Source: an uncultured Mycobacterium sp.
GTDB taxonomy: Bacteria; Actinomycetota; Actinomycetes; Mycobacteriales; Mycobacteriaceae
Reading direction: 5' to 3'
Length of the DNA stretch: 60,318 nt
Assembly: GCA_900078375.1 (NCBI GenBank)
Contig: FLQS01000036.1
Location: forward strand, 1 to 60,318
Positions 56,602 to 60,318 of the stretch are shown one piece after another. The number at the start of each line of letters is the position of its first letter. Position 1 is the stretch's first letter. The notes beneath the pieces are model-generated. The model ran no database searches, was not told the origin of the DNA, and saw only the letters and a program-made list of their open reading frames with translations. Position numbers and translations under genes: made by a program.

Positions 56602-57827
56602 TCGACACCGACACTGAGTCGCGCGCCAAGGCGGCTCTCGAGCGACTCAAGAAACCCGGAATCGTGGTCCCAGCCGAGCCCACTGGGGCGACCACCGAAC
56701 CGGACAGCGCGGTTTCTGGGGCCGAGTTCATCCTCGATCAACCCAGCGGCGTGCCGGCGATCTGGGGCGACGGTCGACAGGTCATGTGGGCCGAGGGCGA
56801 GGCGCTGATGGTCGCAGGCGGCCAGGGCCTCGGCAAGACCACGCTCGCCGGGCAGCTGCTGCGCGGTGTGCTCGGCCTGGGGGATGGCAAGGTGCTCGGC
56901 CTGCCGGTCACCGACTCCGGATGCCACATCCTGTATCTCGCCATGGATCGACCGCGCCAGATCGGCCGCTCGATGGCCCGCCAATTCGGCGCTGAGGACC
57001 GCGCAGTACTCACCGAACGGGTCAAGTTCTGGAAAGGGCCCCCGCCCCGTGACATGGCCGCCAATCCAACGCTTCTCGCCCGCATGGCCGACTACTACAA
57101 GGCCGGAATCGTGTTCGTCGACAGCCTCAAGGATGCCGCGGTAGGGCTATCCGAGGACGAAGTCGGTGCCCGATACAACCGGGCTCGGCAGCATTTGCTT
57201 TCGCAAGGCTGCCAGATCGTCGAGCTCCATCACACGAAGAAGCGCAATCCGCAGCACCCCTCGGCAGGGCCGACGATCGACGACGTCTACGGGTCAACCT
57301 GGCTGACGTCGGGCAGTGGGTCGGTTGTGATTCTGCAGGGCGCCCCAGGCGATCCGATCATCGGCTTTCATCACGTCAAGCAGCCCGCCGAGGAAGTTGG
57401 CCCGTACCGGCTGCTGCACGACCAAAGCGAAGGCCGGTTGACCATCGAGCACAGCGTGGATCTCGTCGAACTAGTGAAGGTCAACGGGGTCGAGGGACTG
57501 ACCGCCCGGGACGCCGCCGTCGCCATCACCGAGAAGGCCAAGCCGTGTCGCGCCGACGTCGAGAAGGCCCGCCGCAAGCTCGATCAGCTGACGGCCGCAG
57601 GGGTACTGGTGCGCATCGACGGGCAGGCGAACGAGCGTGGCGGCAAGGCTCCCAGCGCATGGTTCTTGGCCGCCGGGCAGCTCGATATGACCAATCACGC
57701 CCAATCACGGAATTTCACAAAACCGCAGGTCAGGGGCAATCACGCCCTTTTCGGGTCTGAGAGCAATCACGCATCAATCACGCCAATCACGCGCGACCAC
57801 AAAACCGCAGGTCAGGCAATCACGTGA
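56598..57827 (+). CDS. RepA-type AAA/RecA-fold replication ATPase
   Basis: 409 residues. Walker A is GGQGLGKTT with Lys80 and Walker B GIVFVDSLKDA with Asp175; ELHHTKK at 209-215 corresponds to the HH motif of the left element's ATPase, and the sensor-like GSTWLTSGSGSVV follows. A winged-helix-like part (about 290-355) comes next. The last 45 residues are encoded by the iteron cluster and consist of repeated Asn-His-Ala words, so they are unlikely to fold. It is the probable replication helicase or origin-melting factor of the element. Starts with ATG overlapping the previous stop. Confidence 0.85.
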   Translation: MIDTDTESRAKAALERLKKPGIVVPAEPTGATTEPDSAVSGAEFILDQPSGVPAIWGDGRQVMWAEGEALMVAGGQGLGKTTLAGQLLRGVLGLGDGKVLGLPVTDSGCHILYLAMDRPRQIGRSMARQFGAEDRAVLTERVKFWKGPPPRDMAANPTLLARMADYYKAGIVFVDSLKDAAVGLSEDEVGARYNRARQHLLSQGCQIVELHHTKKRNPQHPSAGPTIDDVYGSTWLTSGSGSVVILQGAPGDPIIGFHHVKQPAEEVGPYRLLHDQSEGRLTIEHSVDLVELVKVNGVEGLTARDAAVAITEKAKPCRADVEKARRKLDQLTAAGVLVRIDGQANERGGKAPSAWFLAAGQLDMTNHAQSRNFTKPQVRGNHALFGSESNHASITPITRDHKTAGQAIT

Positions 57828-57860
57828 CCAATCACGCCAATCACGCGCCTAGCAATCACG
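57692..57860 (+). repeat. Iteron cluster: ten direct CAATCACG repeats
   Basis: Exact copies start at 57692, 57702, 57737, 57764, 57775, 57784, 57817, 57829, 57838 and 57853, all in the same orientation; many are extended to CCAATCACGCC. A second, longer repeat (CACAAAACCGCAGGTCAGG) precedes two of them (57716 and 57798). Six copies lie inside the 3' end of the ATPase gene, one spans towards its stop and the rest follow it. Directly repeated short units beside a RepA-type gene are typical iterons of a replication origin. Confidence 0.8.
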
Positions 57861-57867
57861 CAACCCA

Positions 57868-57898
57868 CCCCCCCCCCCCCCCCCCCCTTTAGGGGGGG
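57868..57898 (+). repeat. C20 tract followed by TTTA and G7
   Basis: Twenty consecutive C (57868-57887), TTTA, then seven G. The last C residues and the G run can form a seven-pair hairpin with a four-base loop behind the iterons. The tract will slip during replication and sequencing, so its length is uncertain. Confidence 0.75.
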
Positions 57899-57931
57899 TT
57901 GCGGATGCCCAGAAACCAAGGGAGAGAACCA

Positions 57932-58210
57932 ATGACCGACTTCCCACTTCTCGATGCGAACTACGCCGCGGCCAACGCCGAAGTCGGCCGTGAGGTCGTC
58001 GCCGACCTTGGCGTGATCGAGCCGCGCATAGACGAGACCGACAGCTGGATCACGCTGCCGATGCGGTTGGTCTACGACCAAGCCGGCGGGCTGCACATCG
58101 AACTAGGTCCATACGCGATCGATCAGCGCGACATCCCGAAGCTGCGCGAGGCGATCCGTCAGTACGACCTCGCCAACCAGGGCGGACCGGGGCTGCGGAG
58201 GGTCCAGTGA
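57932..58210 (+). CDS. Hypothetical element protein, 92 residues
   Basis: ATG at 57932 has GGGAGAG upstream, which decides it over two earlier in-frame codons. The protein is acidic and soluble with a short Trp-containing beta region (DSWITLPMRLVYD) and a helical end. No family recognised. First gene behind the iterons and poly-C tract; the next gene overlaps its stop (GTGA). Confidence 0.7.
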   Translation: MTDFPLLDANYAAANAEVGREVVADLGVIEPRIDETDSWITLPMRLVYDQAGGLHIELGPYAIDQRDIPKLREAIRQYDLANQGGPGLRRVQ

Positions 58211-58491
58211 GCGCCACTGCCCTCTTCGATGCCGTCGGGCTGGCGCCAGCCCTGCCCGGTGCCCGCTGTCGCGGCCGGTCGGCGCTGTTCGATCTCGCCG
58301 AGGTCGGCTCGGATCCCGAGGACGCCGAGTACGCCGAACAGGCTGCCAAGCGGCTGTGCAGCCAATGCCCGTCATTGGTGCCATGCCGGAGCTGGTACGA
58401 GTCACTCCCCAAAAGCCAGCGGCCCATGGGTGTCATTGCCGGTGTGGTCAATCGGCCGAAATCTGTCGGTCGGCCAAGGAGGACGGCGTGA
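58207..58491 (+). CDS. WhiB-like iron-sulfur regulator
   Basis: 94 residues, standard WhiB size. Cys21, Cys51, Cys54 and Cys60 give the C-Xn-CxxC-X5-C pattern; the segment PMGVIAG replaces the cellular G(V/I)WGG turn, as in the left element. Probably a phage-type WhiB that modulates host SigA-dependent transcription or a host WhiB. GTG overlaps the previous stop; the next gene overlaps this stop in the same way. Confidence 0.82.
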   Translation: MSATALFDAVGLAPALPGARCRGRSALFDLAEVGSDPEDAEYAEQAAKRLCSQCPSLVPCRSWYESLPKSQRPMGVIAGVVNRPKSVGRPRRTA

Positions 58492-58718
58492 GAGTCTGCG
58501 GGATCGCGAACACCAGCTCTGCGGTCTGGACGCACCCCGGCTCGGCCAGAGTGTTCTTCCGGGTCGGTTCGAACCGCTACGCCGCCACCGCCGAGGAGGC
58601 AATAGAGCTAGCCAGCCGCCTGGTCGACGCGGTAGACGCTCTGAGAGACGGACGCGACTTCGACGCCGGGTTCATCCGGACGACAGAGGAACGGGACGGA
58701 GGCGAGGATGCTCCGTAG
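58488..58718 (+). CDS. Hypothetical element protein, 76 residues
   Basis: Starts with GTG in the overlap with the WhiB-like stop. It has a beta-rich start (VWTHPGSARVFFRVGSNRYAA) and a helix (EEAIELASRLVDAVDAL), ending acidic. Family not recognised. It overlaps the next gene by 11 bp. Confidence 0.65.
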   Translation: MRVCGIANTSSAVWTHPGSARVFFRVGSNRYAATAEEAIELASRLVDAVDALRDGRDFDAGFIRTTEERDGGEDAP

Positions 58719-59040
58719 CGTTCAGGATCTAGTGCATTTGCGTTGGCGCACAGCGCAGGTGCTGCTGGCCGTTGTCGACGGCACGACCGAGCAGGTGCGC
58801 GTACTGCGTCAGGCGATGCAGATCGAGGGCATCGAGACGTCGGACACGCGCGATGAGATGGCGCTTCTGCTGCGACAGTTCGGGCCCCGTGCGCCGGTTT
58901 GGCTGCGCGGGGAGATCAATCGGCTCTCCCGACAGCTCAGGCAATGGTGCGGGCGATGTGGCCGGCGCAACCGGTATTTCGACAACCGCGGGATCTGCGT
59001 CGACTGCGTGGTCGAGGAGCGACGGGAGCGGTGCTCGTGA
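58708..59040 (+). CDS. Zinc-ribbon element protein
   Basis: 110 residues. A helical N-terminal part is followed by a C-terminal zinc ribbon: CGRC and CVDC pairs separated by 13 residues. Position between WhiB and HTH genes suggests regulation, but no family is recognised. The next gene's GTG overlaps the stop. Confidence 0.65.
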   Translation: MLRSVQDLVHLRWRTAQVLLAVVDGTTEQVRVLRQAMQIEGIETSDTRDEMALLLRQFGPRAPVWLRGEINRLSRQLRQWCGRCGRRNRYFDNRGICVDCVVEERRERCS

Positions 59041-59432
59041 TCGAGCGGGTCCATGGCGTACTACTGGAGCCTGCCGACGCGGGCTATCTGCTCGACGCAT
59101 TGGATGCGCTGCTGCGCGATCGGCGCCCCTCACCGCAGCTCGCGCAATTCATCGACCGGTTGCGCAAAACTGTCGCCGCGTCTGGCGTTTCACGGCCGAT
59201 AACTGGTGGACACGCCAGAAAAGTTGGCGTGCTGCATGATTCGCAGCACTATGCCCCGTATGACGTGCTCGACACCGGTGAGGCCGCAACCATCCTCGGC
59301 ATCACGCCCAACGGTGTCCGCGATCTCGCCCGTCGCGGCGTACTGCCGAGCCATCGAGCTGGTGGCCGGTATTTCTATCCCGCCGGTGCTGTCGTCGCTC
59401 GCGCCGAACGCCAAGCTGCGAAACGGGATTGA
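59037..59432 (+). CDS. Helix-turn-helix protein (MerR/excisionase type)
   Basis: 131 residues. The C-terminal third is a winged HTH of the excisionase type (LDTGEAATILGITPNGVRDLARRGVLPSH followed by GGRYFYPAGAV). The N-terminal half is helical and may dimerise. It could be the element's recombination directionality factor, which is otherwise missing near the integrase, or a late regulator because the head genes follow. GTG start overlaps the previous stop. Confidence 0.72.
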   Translation: MIERVHGVLLEPADAGYLLDALDALLRDRRPSPQLAQFIDRLRKTVAASGVSRPITGGHARKVGVLHDSQHYAPYDVLDTGEAATILGITPNGVRDLARRGVLPSHRAGGRYFYPAGAVVARAERQAAKRD

Positions 59433-60034
59433 CCGCCGTGGTTGACCTGCACACGATCCGCGGTGTTGAGCTGATCAAGGCTGGCACCTGGCAGCCCGAC
59501 GGTATCGAGGGCGATTGGACCGTCACGCCCGAGCACTTGGCCGCCGCCATCGAGGCGCACCGCGCCGGGCTGCTGCGCAAGCCGGTGGTCAAGATCGGGC
59601 ACACAGATCCCAGGTTTGACGGCGGTCCCGCGCTCGGCTTTGTCGACAACCTGCGCCTGGCCGACGGCGGGTCCACCCTCGTGGCCGACCTCGTCAACGT
59701 GCCCGGTCCAGTGGCCAAGCTGCTGCCACACGCCTACCCCGACCGATCGATTGAGGCTCTCATCGACTTCACGGACCAGGCTGGCACCGTCTGGCCGTTA
59801 GTACTGACCGGGCTGGCCCTGCTCGGCGCTGCCGACCCCGCTGTGGAAACGCTGCAATCACTACAGGACGTCGGTGCCCTCTATGGCGAACAGATCGCCG
59901 CCAGGCGCGTCGTGCTGGCCACCAATCATGGCGCGCCCGACCGTACCCGCGCGGTTGCAGTCGCCGCTGCCCGTCGCAGGCGCACTCATCGAGTACTCAC
60001 CCAACCGAAAGGCGAAGCATGTCCACCACTTTGA
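59429..60034 (+). CDS. Prohead-protease-like protein (Mu protease I type)
   Basis: 201 residues. The N-terminal part resembles phage capsid-maturation proteases: WTVTPEHLAAAIEAHRAG, KPVVKIGHTDPRFDGGPALGFVDNLR, and PDRSIEALIDF, with the His-Thr-Asp and the Ser of RSIE in the usual places, then WPLVLTGLALLGA. The C-terminus is basic and short for a protease-scaffold fusion. It would cleave head proteins during assembly. It begins with TTG overlapping the HTH stop; GTG 59438 is an alternative. Confidence 0.7.
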   Translation: MTAVVDLHTIRGVELIKAGTWQPDGIEGDWTVTPEHLAAAIEAHRAGLLRKPVVKIGHTDPRFDGGPALGFVDNLRLADGGSTLVADLVNVPGPVAKLLPHAYPDRSIEALIDFTDQAGTVWPLVLTGLALLGAADPAVETLQSLQDVGALYGEQIAARRVVLATNHGAPDRTRAVAVAAARRRRTHRVLTQPKGEACPPL

Positions 60035-60318
60035 CGAACGTGCGGGTCTACGAGCCCGGCCGCGACCTCACCGGCGAGGCTACCGGGGCCATCACGGCCA
60101 AGACCTTCCTCAAGATCAGCGGCAACCGCACCTCAGGGGGCAATATCGCGGTGGTTACCGCCACTGCGGCCGGCCGAGTCTGCGGCGTAGCCAAGCACGA
60201 CGCCGCCAGCGGTGCGCTCGTCTCGATCGCCCGCGGCGGCGTGGTCAAGGTGACCGCCTCAGCCGACATCACCGCTGGCGCTGAGGTCGAGGTCGCCAGC
60301 GGCGGCCAAGCCGTCACC
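60019..60318 (+). CDS. Capsid cement/decoration-like protein (3' end outside window)
   Basis: ATG at 60019 overlaps the end of the protease gene by 16 bp, with AAAGG upstream. The 100 visible residues are a Gly/Ala/Val-rich beta protein (EATGAITAKTFLKISGN, GGVVKVTASADITAGAEVEVASGG) of the DUF2190 capsid-cement type. Together with the protease it indicates that head genes continue beyond the window edge; the major capsid gene is expected next. Confidence 0.65.
   Translation, partial: MSTTLTNVRVYEPGRDLTGEATGAITAKTFLKISGNRTSGGNIAVVTATAAGRVCGVAKHDAASGALVSIARGGVVKVTASADITAGAEVEVASGGQAVT

Larger units (their letters stand above)
54142..60318 (+). mobile_element. Right phage-like integrative element, open at right edge
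   Basis: Starting 92 bp behind sigA, thirteen rightward genes with mostly overlapping ends form one unit: tyrosine integrase, unknown 235-residue gene, two small genes, RepA-type ATPase, iteron cluster, small genes, WhiB-like, zinc-ribbon, HTH, prohead-protease-like and cement-like proteins. None belong to the mycobacterial gene order after sigA. The left att site cannot be identified: no tRNA is present between sigA and the integrase. Gene order resembles phiRv1/phiRv2 of M. tuberculosis. Confidence 0.85.

Noticed and set aside
57687..57865. CRISPR array
   Set aside because: The repeated word is only 8 bases (11 with extension), the spacing is irregular at 9-35 bp, and no cas gene is nearby; iterons fit better.

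Overview
The window is mycobacterial chromosome, most likely from an environmental Mycolicibacterium-type species. It is GC-rich, about a third of the genes start with GTG or TTG, and the gene order from clpC2 at 11.2 kb to sigA at 54.1 kb follows the Rv2667 to Rv2703 order of M. tuberculosis as I remember it: clpC2, acetyltransferase, ZapE-type ATPase, RibD-like reductase, lipoprotein hydrolase, aftC, msrB, hemQ, hemY, hemE, DUF3000, RNase D, dxs, TrmA-type methyltransferase, APC permease, ceoB/ceoC, DUF3159, OB-fold protein, hydrolase, DUF3710, dut, DUF3093, DUF4193, cei, suhB, ppgK, sigA. Relative to that order the window has extra blocks: a LysA-like plus carboxyethyl-ornithine-synthase-like cassette (12-15 kb), a very large hybrid sensor kinase/SpoIIE phosphatase with a STAS partner (15.9-20.3 kb), three tandem GGDEF-EAL proteins (25.5-32.8 kb) and an NhaA antiporter (39.9-41.2 kb).

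Two small phage-like integrative elements flank this core block. The left one (1 to about 4700, open at the left edge) reads leftward: tyrosine integrase, excisionase-like HTH protein, primase-C-terminal-like protein, RepA-type ATPase, a cluster of nine CGCCCGGT repeats, a WhiB-like protein and an unknown gene that leaves the window. Its right boundary is a tRNA 3' end without a 5' half (4673-4700), the expected att duplication; the acceptor strand fits mycobacterial tRNA-Val, the target of phiRv2 in M. tuberculosis. The right one starts directly behind sigA and runs off the right edge: tyrosine integrase, an unknown 235-residue protein, two small proteins, a second RepA-type ATPase, ten CAATCACG repeats, a C20 tract, a small protein, a WhiB-like protein, several small overlapping genes, an HTH protein, a prohead-protease-like protein and a capsid-cement-like protein. 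Both elements share the module ATPase - iteron cluster - WhiB. They look like phiRv1/phiRv2-type elements with their own replicon, and the right one also has its own head genes. This resembles a capsid-forming phage satellite.

Between 4.8 and 11.1 kb lie accessory or less conserved genes: an SPW-type membrane protein coupled to a 50-residue secreted peptide, two unknown exported proteins, a cytochrome P450, an isolated EF-Tu-domain-2 protein, a membrane protein and a long-chain acyl-CoA ligase. The core genes cover haem synthesis by the coproporphyrin route (hemE, hemY, hemQ), isoprenoid precursor supply (dxs), arabinan assembly (aftC), potassium uptake control (ceoB/ceoC), nucleotide hygiene (dut) and the housekeeping sigma factor.

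Regulatory signals stand out. clpC2 has two perfect GTCAACC-N3-GGTTGAC operators that cover its -35 and -10 hexamers, with the start codon only 6 bases after the -10. At least ten other genes have a TANNNT box 6-8 bases before the start codon and no Shine-Dalgarno sequence, which points to leaderless mRNAs. A perfect CRP-type site sits in the DUF4193/cei divergent promoter.
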